Positions 43,066 through 59,365 are shown, counted from the first letter of the stretch. The stretch is DNA of 64,000 nt from Microvelia longipes (GCA_018340805.1 JACMZG010001911.1:37862347-37926346); one strand, 5' to 3'. Notes: generated from the letters alone by a model not told the origin. A program made the numbers and translations.

Positions 43066-45554
43066 GTAACTACATATTTGTTTATGGAACTATATACCTT
43101 TTTTGGGAAGTTTGGTTCGATAGTACTAGTAAATTCAGTTTCTAGTTCAACAACCGTGAATATCACGTCAATAATCGTTGTCTCAAACATCTCTTTAAAG
43201 ATGCTCCACAAAAATTATGTCGAATAGTAAATGGAGAAGGATGTTCTTTAAAATATACTTGGAATTGCACATTCCCTCATTTAAATGCTAATTTATTAAA
43301 TCACTTACTGTTACTAGGGAGGCTTAATAAAATATTATCTTTCTTTAATGCTAAATTTTCTTAATTATATTTAGGGTTTTTTCAGTTTACATTAAACTCT
43401 TTCCTTTCCAGTGTAAAATCTTTGCTGTTGTTGGCTTGAGATAAGAATTATATTTTTAATTAATATTACCAAAATGTGAGGTAAAAAAGTTTAAAGATGT
43501 AGTAATTTAATAAAAAAAAAATTAATAACACTAAATGTAAACATTTACATTTATTAAATTTTGAAAGAAAATTATAAATGTTTAGTTAAAAGATTTTAGG
43601 AGGATACTTTAAGTTAAATCTTATTATTAAGACAGCAAACTAAAATGTATGATACGTTGCTTCTTATCTTAAAAATTGTTGGATCAGTTTTTTATGATTT
43701 TTATAAAAGAAAATGTTCATGGGTTACATTTAAAGTTATACAAAAATATTACCGTATAAAACTTCTGAAGAGCAACTCAAAGTTATAAAAGAATGTGTTG
43801 TAGCAATGGAAAAAAATAAATATGATAGCAACATGGAAGATAAACAAGGTCTTTAATTAGGTTTTTTCTATCGTTATTTCTTTTATTTTTGTAAAATATT
43901 AAGAAGAAAAGTGAAGCATCAACAACTAAAACAATTATTTTCGATTTCATCTTAAATATTATCCATGTAACGTATTGCCATTAATGTATCCATGTATTAC
44001 CGTTACGTGTATTGCTGCATAATTTAGGTAAGTAGATACATCCATTATCGAGTTTAAATTATTAATTTGTTTAAACTTTAAACTAAATTAACTTTAGAAC
44101 TAAAGAGATTATCAACTTGACTTTTAAACGTGTCTTCATTAATTTTAAAAATTTTTATTCATATTCCAAAATCAATGTATTATTTATTTAGCCTTTCGAA
44201 TTCAAGTTTAAAAGGTTATAAATTACAACAACACAAAGCGTCGATCGTATATGAAACGTGACACGTTTGATGCATCTCATCAGTCATGCAAACTATAAAG
44301 GTAAAGATGCAACAATAAAACCACAGGAACTGAAATTATATAAATGACAGTAAAAACTGAGTTAAGCTTAATAATCAATACGAAAAAGCAAGTCTTAGTC
44401 ATGATATTATAAGACTAACCTATATCTATATATTCTTCTCTCCTGCACTGATAATGACCGTTTAGGTTGAAAGCTGGGTTTGAATTTTAGTAAATTAACT
44501 TTGTGGAGAGGCTTTTTCGTATCAATTATTATAATACACTCCACCTGCGCTTTACCTTAATAATGAATTAAGCTAGTCTTGGCAATCTTGGCATACTGCC
44601 AAGGGAAAGAAGATTGTAATTACCTCTAAATTTAAATGACAGGTTAGTAGAAAGTACTAGTATAACTTGGCGGGACAGAAAAGTTCATTTTAAAACTTTT
44701 TTGGACCAATGATGTGGTGGGTGTATTTTAATACTCAAGTGAATTTCGGTAAGATTCCATGCGTTTTTATACGGCTTTAAATGAATGAGCAACTATTTGG
44801 GTTGAAGAAAAGCCAATGTACCGAGTGAAGGAGTGATAACAGAAGGCTATTATTTCTATGAGAGCCACGTAATGTCTCTTGTTACAAATAAAAAATAACC
44901 CTTTAAGATAAACAAAAACTTCATATAAAAACTTTAAAAAAGCTAAAACACCGTACAGTTCAGTATGCTCGCTGCAAAAAGAGCTCTGCTATGTCTTTGG
45001 TATAGGGATAAAAAGGTTTTGTAAAAATCATTAATATAAACTTTCAGCTCAGTAGTTCAAGCTCTAGGCGCGTCTAAGTACACAACAGTACCGCTTCCTA
45101 GCTTAGTGTTCGCTACGCGTTAAGTTTAGGAATGTCGAATTTAATATTTTTTATGTAGGAATACACTTAAGGGCTTATGAAGAATCAAAATGGTCCTCAC
45201 ACAACAAAATCCATTTAGTAGTTTTGGCTGTAGATGAGTCAACGTAAAAGTGGAGGATGAATAAGAATAACAAGTCGTCAAAACTGATGTTTTCAAACTT
45301 CTTTTTTTCGCTTCTAATACACTGATTTGATTGAAATTTTCTTTTATTTGATCTTTAAGACACGCCATATATTAACATACCAAGGGAAAAAATTAAGTTT
45401 TACTACCTGGGCAGTCAACTTGATTCCTGATGTCAAAATCGACCAAACCATATTCCAAAGGCTTAAATCATTCAATTTACTCACAAGGCGAAGATGAGGC
45501 AGTTAATTACTGCTCGGGAGCAACGATTTGTTTCCCCTGAATAGTTGAAAAAAC
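43066..45554. other. AT-rich DNA downstream of the candidate exon
   Basis: No further exon recognised. At 44448-44478 CACTGATAATGACCGTTTAG then GTTGAAAGC recalls the CTGATGA...GAAA words found in Penelope-like and related element ends, but it is too short to assign. The minus frame 45141-45368 is not supported. Confidence 0.45.
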
Positions 45555-45597
45555 AACAACCGAGTTTTCGCCAGGGATCCTGGTCGTCATCAGGGTA
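45555..45597 (-). repeat. Penelope-like terminal motif (tentative)
   Basis: On the minus strand: CCCTGATGACGACCAGGATC then CCTGGCGAAAAC. A CTGATGA word, a CCAGG/CCTGG stem and a GAAA word resemble the conserved end motif of Penelope-like elements. No reverse transcriptase or GIY-YIG frame is present nearby, so at most this is a fragment. Confidence 0.3.
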
Positions 45598-46194
45598 AAT
45601 ATATTTATTGAAACACAAACAAGAAGACTTAAAACTAAAGAAAAACAAACAATTATGAATGATAATCTTAATGTTTATGATTTAATTAATCTATACACCC
45701 TGATGTACATTAATGTAAACCTATTCTTTCATTCTAATGTGATAAGAGACGGCAAAGAATATTGTTTTAAGAATAACATATCTTTTCTTTTAAATCGTAA
45801 ATAAATATATTTTATGGTTAAACAAAATGTAGGTTATAAAAGAATCGGAGCACCTGAGTCCTGCATATGCGTTACAGAGAACTGATTAATAATTCATTTT
45901 TTCATTTTAACCAAAATAATTCTGTTACGAAGTATTATCTGAGTCGGATGTATTTTAATACATATACTGACACAGTATTTTGAAACTTTAAACAAAAAAA
46001 ACCTTAAAATTAATAAAAAAGTATTTAAAAAAATGAATGGTGAGGAAAAGCTGAATAACAGGGGCCTTCGGCCCGTTCAGAATAATCCCTGACGTATTGG
46101 TTACAAATAATACAAATATTATTTTGTTGTTTCATTATTATTTTATATTACATGACGTATTGACATGTCTTATCAAATTTTCAACCCTTGGGCC

Positions 46195-46455
46195 CGGTAG
46201 ACTGATTTTTGTAAAAAATTTCAACTCTCTAGCATAAATACAGTGAGCGCTACGATGATAACACACACACACACACACACACTCATACAGACAGAAACAT
46301 GGCAAAAACCACTCAGGAGGCCTTAAAAAAGGCCTGAAACCGTTGTTTCCGGTTTCACCTGAACCCAAATAATTCCGGTTTCATCCCGGTTTTGGATTTT
46401 TTTGCGAACACAATACTTTTCCTATATACCTATGGTATGAATGAGGAAAAGAAAC
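46195..46455 (+). repeat. Dispersed repeat family A, copy 7 (3' half)
   Basis: GTAGACTGATTTTTGTAAAA, CTAGCATAAATACAGTGAGC, an ACACACACAC run at 46261-46281, ATACAGACAGAAAC, CTTTTCCTATATACCTATGG and ATGAGGAAAAGAAAC. Only the half away from the 5S-like edge is kept. A minus frame (46138-46368) inside it is not a gene. Confidence 0.75.
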
Positions 46456-48151
46456 AATTATTATTCAGCTATGATTTGAACATACCGTATTTGTGGGAAA
46501 ATCAATAAATCAGCCAGGTATGGTTTTACCTGCCATGGGACAAATGTCTTTTCAAGGATTTTCTTTACTTTTCTTTGTAGTAAAATGCATACTTTTTAGT
46601 GCTTTTTAATCAAGGCAGATAATACTCTACCTCCCTACTCTATTTTTAATTTTACCAGCCTGTTTATAAAAATCTAGCGACAGATCAATTAAATATAATT
46701 TTCCTGCCTAAAAATAGTTGGTGCAAATATAACTACTAGTGACACTAAAAGTAATACCGTGGGTATATAAACGTTTTAACTTAGTAATAGTTAAATGTAA
46801 TTTACATATTCTAGTAAAGTAGAATATACATGCTTAATTTATTTTACAACTTAAGTTTTTTCATTTATGCCAAAATTTCGCTACATCCTAGTGATAGTCA
46901 ATTAGTATTCTTAATATGGACAATAGTTACCCTATGAAGAAAGCTTTTTAAAAATGAAATTTCCGTTTCGCGAATATTGCAGTGTTTAATAGTCATGAAT
47001 ATTCAAAAAAATCGTAAAAACATTTTTTGCAGGAATGGTTTATTTGAAAAATCTGGGATTTACACATTATACGTTAAAGATTTTAATCTCATAAAGGGAA
47101 AATCAGGGAAAGAAATTTTAATGCTGAAAAATTACTTTTTTTGTAAAGAAAAGTATATAACACAGATTTTTTAAGCAAGAGAAATTCAAAAAACTCATAT
47201 GTTGTGTTTACTAACAAAAGAATTACGAATTTACTACGATTAAGGTTTAGTAGGAAAGTGAGGTTTTAAAGCTAATATTGTACTGATGTTTGTGAAAGAC
47301 AGTCTAATATAAGGCAACATTTAAGTCTCTAAGGACCGTTATTTATTACGACCTTAACCCTAAAATCTTAGTTTGTTTACATTAAAGTAAAAATATCTTA
47401 GTTTGTTCATAACACATAACATATTCTATGGGTCAATTTTGGCCAAAAAAATATTCAAATGGTATTTGCCTTTGTTGTATATTTAAGCTAATAAAATGAA
47501 ACACAATGCAATCTTGTTTTCAGCCTCTGAGTAAGACAATACCAAAGTAAAAAAAACTTAGCTCCTTTCTGTTGAACTTGAGCGCAGACATTTTTGAACT
47601 ACTAAAAGGAAATAAATTAACAGTTCCCCTATCTAGATATAATATTATGTAGATTTTAGGAGTAATAGGATTTGGTTTAATCTACCTATAATATCTCGGG
47701 TTCTCTAAAATCTATCTCGGGTTCTGAGATAGCTAGGGTTAATACAAAAAGAAGTATGTTTACATTTTTAAAAATATAAACAATCTAAAATCTTATTTTT
47801 CTTTTTGTTTTAACTTCTTCATACTCCCAAGTCCTTCTACAACGTTACATAGGAGCTAAAAAAGGAGGTTTTTAATAAGTATGATTTCTTATTGTTGAGT
47901 CGTGGCAAATGTACGGACTGTATAAAAATAATAAATTACGCTAAATTGCTAATGACGTCGAGTATTGAGATTTAACTGATTGAAAGCTTATAATTAAACT
48001 ATTACTATAATAACTGACACTGACGATCGAGGTAATTATTGAATATGAACTGCACTGCACATTGATTATGTTTGAATAACAGATGAAACAAAATTATAAA
48101 TATTTACAATAGGGTTGATGAATAGCGTGAATGAGGTGATAGGTTGTTGTG
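46456..48151. other. AT-rich DNA, nothing supported
   Basis: No gene. A short duplication of ATCTCGGGTTCT lies at about 47692-47725. The plus frame 46977-47174 is K/N/I/F-rich and not supported. Confidence 0.5.
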
Positions 48152-48159
48152 TACGAATG

Positions 48160-48728
48160 CAAGGGCGTAACTACAACATTGGGGGCCCACCGCAAGGAGT
48201 TTTCAGAGGCCCCCCATGATGTTGTCAAAATAGACTATACTAAGATTAAACGGGGGCCTATTTTTAGGTAAACAGGATGTATAATACTTAAACTAGGCCC
48301 CGTGACTTGATGATCTTAAGGAAGACTGTACTAAGATTAAACTGGGCCCTATTTTTAAGGAAAGAGATAGTATAAAACTTGAAAAAAGGAGTTCCTTAGG
48401 ACTTGATGATCTTAAGAAAAACTTATTAAGATTAAATGGGGCCCAATTTTCTGGTAGATAGTATAAAATTCAAACAAGGGACCTCGCGACTTGATGATCT
48501 TAAGAAAGACTTATACTATGATTAAACGCAGAGTCCCATTTTTAGGTGAAAAGATTTTATACAACTCTAATAAGGGCCCCGCGACTTATAGATATTAAGA
48601 CAGACTATACTAATCTCTACTGGGGCATGGACCCATTTTATTACTAGGTTTACTTTTTTTACAATATCTTTTGGGGGCCCCTAACCGCTGGTAGCCTCTC
48701 GCATTGCGGGCCCATAAGTACGCCACTG
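48160..48728. mobile_element. hAT-like non-autonomous transposon with internal tandem repeats
   Basis: Ends CAAGGGCGTAACT (left) and the complement of CAGTGGCGTACTT (right). Flanks TACGAATG (48152-48159) and TACGAGTG (48729-48736) make an 8-bp target duplication with one change. Inside are four to five diverged units of about 91-95 bp (starts near 48233, 48324, 48419, 48508, 48603), each with GACT.TACTAAGATTAAAC, GGGCCC-like and CTTGATGATCTTAAG words. It is distinctly GC-richer than its surroundings. No transposase frame. Confidence 0.85.
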
Positions 48729-48736
48729 TACGAGTG

Positions 48737-49188
48737 CAAACACTTCTGGACAAGATTGAGTCAAGAACTGAAACACCTTTTCAGGGTGTGTGTGGTCCTC
48801 CACTGAAGACCACAGAGCTGGCTAAAAGATAGTTCACTGCAGTTATCTCCCACACAACAGGGTTTGCTGCAGATACATTTAACAGACACATTCAGGCTCA
48901 ATAATGCTTGAAGAGAGCCTAAAATTTGTTGGATATAAATTCGAATAGAAGTGCCTTTGTGCGTGTTACTTAAAACTGAATGTATTTTTTTACCATACCC
49001 CCCCCCCCCCTTTATAGCGGAAGCACCTTAAGGACCTCCTTTGACACAAATAGAAGGAGTTTTATAAACTTGTTCAACTAGTGAAGTGAAATAGTGTGTT
49101 GCAGTAGATAATTAGGATATCATAATTAAAATTAATTAGGCTCTAACCAGAATTACAAACTTATTTCTACCACTTGACTCGAAAAATA
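48737..49188. other. Unassigned stretch with a homopolymer
   Basis: A short plus frame (48750-48835, LLDKIESRTETPFQGVCGPP) looks somewhat protein-like but is not recognised. A 13-C run lies at 48998-49010. Confidence 0.4.
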
Positions 49189-50738
49189 TACAAGGTGTTT
49201 CACTAGAAAGTCCCTCCATGTTTATCCCGGATACTAACAAAGATATCGAGATACAGTCTCCGGGGATGGTTTTTAGTCAAAAAACACTTTACAGGAAAAA
49301 TCCGATTTCGAGGTAGTGTTGCGGGTTTCACCCACTTGTTAAGGCTAATTTCTTATTTGCAAAAGCTCTAAAAAACAATTGTAATAAACTATTAAAAACA
49401 ATTTATAATAAATTATAAATCATTTTTATATGACCTTTTAAGTCCTGTTTAGCACCGTTTTGGCCACAAACAATTATGCACAAGGTACATTTCTAAGGAT
49501 AGATTCTGATTCTATGGACGAAATAAATAATTTTTTACTTTCAAAATTTTTTCTCTTTCTATTATTTCGCTAGAAAAACAGAAATTTTGCTAGATGCCAG
49601 CATCTGCATTTTAGATTTCTCTTATGTCCCATTTGTCAAAGACCTCTCCAAAACCCGTTATCAAAAATTCCTTGAATCCCTAATTGATCATCCTAATCCT
49701 TTAGTACAACTGCTTTCCTCTGAAATCCTCCCGGAAAATCTGAGGCGGCAGTGGCCCAGAGATCAATTAAACCCGCTATACTTCCCCCTGAAGGTATTGC
49801 GGCCTCCACCAGCTTATAAGGCTGAGGCTATAAAATGCCTATTTTTAAGTTCTTAGCTGTTGGAGGCCGCAGGCTCTTAAGGTTTTATTATTATTATATT
49901 TTTTTTCTTATTTTATTTGTATTTATTTATTTATTCATCTTATTATTTTTTACAATTTATTACCATTATATTTTTAATAAATTTAATTACTCTCACCTGA
50001 GTGTGATCACTGTGATTGTTTCTCTGCCAAGCCTCTCAAGCCACTAAGACTATTTAACTCTAATACTTGTAACAATCATAATTGTTGCTGTATTAATCAA
50101 AAACAAGATTTCTCCTATTTTGGTATTTTTACTATAAAACCTGAAATAATGGTCAAAATTAAAAATCAAAGGTAGTTTTGAAAATATAGACACATGCTTC
50201 TATCAGCTTAAGTATTGACATTAAAATAAAAAATGGGAAATAAAAATGGCCCTGAAAAAATAAAAAAATGGCCTCTAATGTGCTTTTAGCCCATCAGTGT
50301 ATTCACCCTACGGGAACAACTTCAGGTGGGTTGCATCCCTGATTCTCTAAATAATAATGACAGTTGGCAAAATCGTTTTAATACAAATACTACCATATAA
50401 AATCAAAGCATAGCATTTACATTGGAACGAAGTAAAATTACCTTCCTTTTGGATTACATTTTTTAGGTTAACTATTTTCTCTTCCTTTAGCACAATTAGT
50501 GACTATAAATGCCTAGGCCAAATTGTTTTGTATTCATATCTGAAACTCAAAAAGATTAATTAAAGTTAACCTTCTAATTTACTATTTTTCGCAAACCCAG
50601 TGTTTCATAAGATACCCGAGGTTAATTACACCACCAAAAAGAAGTTCCCATTACATAACAAAGTACCCTAAGTTTCAATAATTTTTTGTCAAACAGTTCA
50701 AAATTTAAAAGGGGGAGACTTTTGGTCTACCCTGTATA
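49189..50738. mobile_element. Possible TIR transposon (tentative)
   Basis: Left CAAGGTGTTTCACTAGAAAG and right (complement) CAGGGTAGACCAAAAGTCTC are both preceded by TATA and partly alike. A second copy of the right-end type lies at 59786-59960 (CAAGGTAGACCAAAAGAGAG). The region holds the open frame at 49515-49856 and a piece of MITE family D at 50206-50235. The two ends may instead belong to different elements. Confidence 0.35.
49515..49856 (+). CDS. Unrecognised open frame, probably transposon-derived
   Basis: By my reading the frame is open from an ATG at 49515 (MDEINNFLLSKFF) and continues through ILLDASICILDFSYVPF, KTRYQKFLESLIDHPNPLVQ, SEILPENLRRQWPRDQL and FPLKVLRPPPAYKAEA to a stop at 49854. 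The composition (P, L, R, Q, D rich) is unlike chance AT frames. It loosely recalls the linker between reverse transcriptase and RNase H in some LINE ORF2 proteins, but I cannot name a family. Its 3' end lies in a strong stem: GCGGCCTCCA (49799-49808) pairs with TGGAGGCCGC (about 49860-49869) across the stop codon. Confidence 0.4.
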
Positions 50739-50774
50739 CAAATCTACCTCCCTCTTCCTCTTTATGCCTCCTAT

Positions 50775-51097
50775 CATAGAGATATACTACTATTGAGGCC
50801 CTATGTTGAATATTGAAACATCGAAAAAGTAACCTGACCACCATCGCTTAGACATAAAATCAAATAAACAGTACAAAATTACAGTAACTTATATGTATGT
50901 ATGTTGTGTTTTTGATTGTTAAAAATACAAATCAAACTAAATAATGTGCGGCAAGCCAAAATCAATTGATTTATTATCACTTTAATTTGGTCTTAAAGAA
51001 AACCTCCTTCAATAAGGTTACACAAAGCCCCTGACACCCCCAAAAACGTCTCAATGTACTGAGATAGCCTATGCCCCCTCTAGTGTATTTCTCTATG
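50775..51097 (-). mobile_element. hAT-type MITE, second complete copy
   Basis: Same family as 34400-34716, reversed. Ends CATAGAGATATACTACTATT (left) and the complement of CATAGAGAAATACACTAGAG (right), with a perfect 8-bp duplication CCTCCTAT at 50767-50774 and 51098-51105. It has 323 bp and no open frame. Confidence 0.9.
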
Positions 51098-51105
51098 CCT
51101 CCTAT

Positions 51106-52190
51106 GGCATTAGCTTATTTGTCTTTGAAATTTTGCAGGTGAGTCGTTAAAATAATAAAAATGAATCAGGGTCGTAGTGCTGAAAAGGTTAGAAAATGTG
51201 AAATCACGCTTGTTTAATAAAAAGAAGTTATGTCAGTCCACTGAGTCTTCAGTCTTTTGGGATTTTTGAGGATTCCGATTCTGAAAACAAGCGAGCTAAG
51301 TCTGAAAGAATGCTACCGAAGGCTAAGATAGCTTACATTAGATGTTCTCAAACCATCGTAAACTTAAAGAAATATCAATCAGCTCTTAGGATAGATTTTA
51401 CATTCTGAAATAAGAAGTAACAATGCACCACATGTTTTAAGGAACTTATTAACATTTTTTAGGGCAAGCAAACTTAGTCCGGTATGTCAGGAAATAAAAT
51501 TTACAAGATAAGCCCACTCGATTTATTTTTAAATGACCTTTTAATATCTCGAACGCAAATAAAAGAGTACAAGTCAAGCCAAGCATAAATTAAAACAAAA
51601 AGACACTTCAAAGTCTGCTTAGGAATTCGCTTTTTTAAACATATTATAATGCCGTCACAATTACTTTTTTCTAGTTCAAAGTTTAGAAGGCTATTCAATA
51701 AAATGTCTTAATTAAGTAAACGTCTACAAAGAAAAAAATCTTGGAAAAAAACAATTAAGAATTTTTAATTACTTTGGCTTTCCTACCTCTTAAGATGAAA
51801 GAAATGACGCCTCAGCATAAATATCTCATTCACATCTAATATAAGGTGCCTCAGTACGTGACAGATCGTAGGCGTACTTAAAAAAAAATTGGAGTCTTAG
51901 CGCCCAAAGTTGCTTTATTGCCCCGACTCCCATTTGTTTGGGGCAATCGTTAACATCGAAGCCTCCTTCCATGTGCCTAAACAAAACACATTATATAAAG
52001 AACGTTTGCTTTAAATTTACCTAAATTCTACCTCTAAATAAATTTAAATTCTAAATAAACTTTTATTAAGTCATTTTTTATGAAGGATTAAAGCAGGGAA
52101 GAGTCTTAGTCTCGCGACTCTTATCATCGTATGACATCTATTACAATAAGAAACTACTTGTACTGTACCAAATCTACTTACAGCACAAAT
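51106..52190. other. AT-rich DNA, nothing supported
   Basis: No gene or repeat recognised; the minus frame 51501-51698 is composition-driven. Confidence 0.45.
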
Positions 52191-52194
52191 TTTT

Positions 52195-52700
52195 TTTAAA
52201 CAAGTTCTTTATTGGCAAAAGCATACAATATTTATTTTGTGTATACCGAAGCCACATTTTATTTATTGATTTGGTGTAATTTGTGACTCTTTATTTTTAC
52301 TTTATTTATTTATTTATTATTTTTGATTTATGAATTTTGATAATTTTTTTGTGGGTGTGAGGGAGTTTTTTTGGGTTAAGAATAATTTTATATTTTTTGG
52401 TTTGGGTATTTTATTTTTTATATTATTATTTTTTTAATATAGTCAAAAGATATTTTTGATGGTGTTTTGAATAGGTTTATATAGTAAAAGTAGTTTGCAG
52501 GAGTTTCAAAAAAGGCTGCCTATGCAGTCTGTGGACTGACTTTTGATGATTCAACCTGGCATTTGCCTGTAAACTGGAGGGAAACCACAGAAATACCTCA
52601 ATCAAGTTGATCAGATACGCGGGTCCTGGGTGTAAAGATAAATATATATATTTTTTGTTTGGGGGGGGGGGGATTACATGCTTAGGTTTATTCTATAAAC
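52195..52700. other. Composition-skewed block with possible repeat tail
   Basis: 52257-52500 is T/G-rich with very few C on the plus strand. It is followed by a GC-richer piece (52500-52630: GGCATTTGCCTGTAAACTGG, then GGGAAACCACAGAAATACC) reminiscent of transposon-associated sequence common in insect genomes, and a 12-G run at 52661-52672. The element is not identified. Confidence 0.4.
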
Positions 52701-53289
52701 AACCCTAAATTGTAACAAACCAGCACAAACTTAAATTGTAAAAACAACGAATAATAAAAAAGCTTTACCAAATGGCAATATATTGCTATGGTTCTAAAAT
52801 TTTAAAAACTAAAAATAACTGAATAAAAAACCACAATTATCCTTAACCTTAATCCCAAAGTATGTTTTTAGAAAATTTAATCATATTTCATTAAAAGAAA
52901 ACTGTTTTTAAGCTGTATCATCTAATTTTTATCTAAATTAAAAAAAATATATTAGAATAAGAAAAAGCATGGTTAACAAAATATTAACGTAAATTACAAT
53001 AGAAGCTGTCGACCCTACACTGCCCTTCTCGGGTGTCCTTGCTATTTTCATTTCCGATGTAGGAAATTAATATATTTTAATTTAACTTTTATATAATATG
53101 AAAAATAAGTTTAAATAAAAAGCCTTTAAAAAAGGTTTATTTTTTAAATATATTTATAATGGTAACATTAACAAGTTATTATAAGTCATGTTAAGAAATT
53201 TAAAATCCCTAAGAATACATAGGTCATTACTGGGACATTACTTGATGAGTACTTATGTTCACTTACTTAAGTGAACGTACTTAACGTAT

Positions 53290-53360
53290 GTTAAAATTCT
53301 GGCACGTAGGTCCGCAAGTGGGACAAATTTTCTTTTAAATGCGTGCTTCCTTGCATCCAA
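53290..53360 (+). repeat. Solo end related to the 37.8-38.35 kb element
   Basis: AATTCTGGCACGTAGGTCCG then CAAGTGGGACAAATTTTC parallels AATTCTGGAGCGGAGGCCCG then CAAGCTGGGCAACTTTTC at 37847. Confidence 0.5.
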
Positions 53361-54844
53361 TCCAATTTTTGCTTAATTCGGTATATCTTACAACTTGTTA
53401 TTTATTTTTTTACAATTTTTAAAAGACATGCGTTTGTTTATCTCATATCAGATTGTACAATTCACGGCAAAAATTTAATTGATATGCAAGAAAATTTTAT
53501 TTCAAATACTTATATACTGTAAATAAGATTATATAATTTAAAACTGGTGCCAGTACTAAGATTCCAACCAGGAAATTTTAGCTTTAAGTACTTTGAGTGA
53601 TAGTTTTTACTCCAGCCCGACTTTGTTCGATTCAGATCCACCAAAAAACTTGGAAACCACACCCTACTCAAAATTCTTTGTTCACCGACCATATTTTAAA
53701 CATTCTTGTATGTTACTATGCTTAATCTACTTTTTGGTCACTTCAAATGGTCACATCAAAGCCGGGCTAGTTTCATTTGACTCAGCGCTCCAAAAATTAA
53801 GGCCTTTTTCTTGTCCTAGGTATAATTCTAACCTCAGAAATAGCTTTTGGTTATTTTCCTTAGTCTAACTCCTGCCATACATGCCAACTTATAAGCGAAA
53901 TTTCCAAAGAACGTTCTTTAATACATTACGAGTATTTAGTTTATAAATTAGATTTTGGTTAAGGATATCCTAATGTTTGAAATTATAAACATGCTAAAGA
54001 ACTGCTTAATCAGTCAACAATATAGATCAACCAGTTTCTTAAGATTGTCTATTTTATTTGAATGTACAAGATAGACTAAAATTTTTCATTAGAACAAGGA
54101 AATACATAAGAACAAAATTTATTTTAAAAATATATAAAAACTATTACAATAGAAAAGACCTGAACTACTTACAGCACAATTTAAACTTAAAATTGTAAAA
54201 ATAATGAAAAATAAAATAGCCATCTTTTTTATCTTTTTTTAAAAACTAAATTATCTTCAACCATCCCAAAAATATTAAAAAAAGTAGAAGAAAAAAAAAT
54301 TAAAAGAAGATAAGTTTTTATTAAACATTGTCTCTGGAATGGAAATGTTTCTATTTACCTTAACAAAACAAGACAAAAAGAAGTCACGTTTGAATTGATA
54401 GGAAAGTCAACAAGAAGAGAAAGGACTTATAAAAGAAACTTAAAGAGTCTACTTAAAAAAATAGAAAAGTTAATAAAAATTTTGAAAATTGCTCTTACAA
54501 AAGTTAAATTATAATACATCATTCTCTTAAAAGTATATTTATGAAAGTGGTAGCTAAGAAACTTTAACGTATTTTACTTTGGTATCTAACTTTACTCTGA
54601 GAAAATGGTTGAAGGAGTATGTATACAAATTTATATACGATTGCACTAGAATTAAAAGCTTCTTTTAATTATTTTTCGTCTTCGTGTATGTTAAAACGCG
54701 AACTTTTATCAAATTCTTCGAACAGCTCCTTGACTATTTGTGACAGAGACTTGAAATATTGTACTGTTATCATACTTAGTAAATTTTGCTGATAACTTTA
54801 GACTCTAGAATCTTTCTATTTACTACCTATTCCCTAATAAGATT
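53361..54844. other. AT-rich DNA, nothing supported
   Basis: Overlapping open frames on both strands at 53510-53868 share one stretch, and neither has a recognisable domain. An A-rich stretch follows at 54100-54500. Confidence 0.4.
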
Positions 54845-54849
54845 TTTAT

Positions 54850-55080
54850 TCGGGTGTCTGTAAAGTAGGCACTTTACATCCTCAAAAAAGTAAGCGAGAT
54901 GCGTTTTTACCGCCAGCGACAGTTTCGTAGTTTTTTACTGTGTTATAGTTTTCACAAAGTTGTCAGTCTGTATGTGTGAGTGTGCCTTACCATCGTAGCT
55001 CTCATAGCATTTATCATAGAGAATTGAAAACTTGGTACAAAAGTCAATTGTTAGGTTAAGTTGTGCTATTCCTATTATTG
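54850..55080. repeat. Adjacent fragments of families B and A
   Basis: 54850-54945 matches the start of family B (GTCTGTAAAGTAGGCACTTT, ACATCCTCAAAAAAGTAAG, GACAGTTTCGTAG). 54950-55080 matches family A in reverse (TTCACAAAGTTGTCAGTCTG, ATCGTAGCTCTCATAG, TTAAGTTGTGCTATTC). Their abutment suggests nested insertion or recombination between repeats. Confidence 0.65.
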
Positions 55081-58779
<3,699 letters not shown>

Positions 58780-58846
58780 GGACCGATGCTTTATATCTTC
58801 ACTTTAACTTATAACTTCTTAGACTATATATATATATATTATATAT

Positions 58847-58903
<57 letters not shown>

Positions 58904-59365
58904 AACCACAACACACAGATTTTTTCAGTTTTCCGTTTATTTTACTTGATTTAATAGTTATATTTATATATATCTTATATTTTGTTTTTTACTTTTTTAC
59001 TATTACAAAATGTTGGTGTTCTAGTGATTTTGTCTGATAAACATTTTTTTACTTGATCTGCGAAAAAAAGCATAGTGCGTAAAGAAATCAGCTTCGGGAT
59101 GCCTGAGCACTAATACAAAGGCCTTTTTCTGTATACTCTACTTGGACGCAAAGATTAACTTTTAATGTTTGAAAAGAGGTTTATCTTTTGTTTTATCTGT
59201 TTTGTCTCTCCCACTGAAGTCATAGAGTTAAGAGAATCATAAAGGAGAGCAAAGGATAATATAGTTGATAAGGAAAACTACCTTTATTTCAGATCTTATA
59301 TAGCCACAGTGTTTGAGAGTCAAAGGGACCGATGCTTTATATCTTCACTTTAACTTATTACTTCT
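58780..59365 (+). repeat. 40-bp direct repeats around a TA microsatellite
   Basis: GGACCGATGCTTTATATCTT then CACTTTAACTTATNACTTCT occurs at 58780-58819 and 59326-59365 with one mismatch. The interval holds a (TA)n run at 58824-58898. The near-identity implies a recent duplication or a recently inserted unit. Confidence 0.85.

Noticed and set aside
45555..45597. Functional hammerhead ribozyme
   Set aside because: CTGATGA and GAAA are present, but the first stem II pair would be C-C and I could not find stems I and III with a cleavage site.
53510..53868. Overlapping frames on both strands as genes
   Set aside because: They overlap the same DNA; neither has a recognisable motif, start context or repeat relation.
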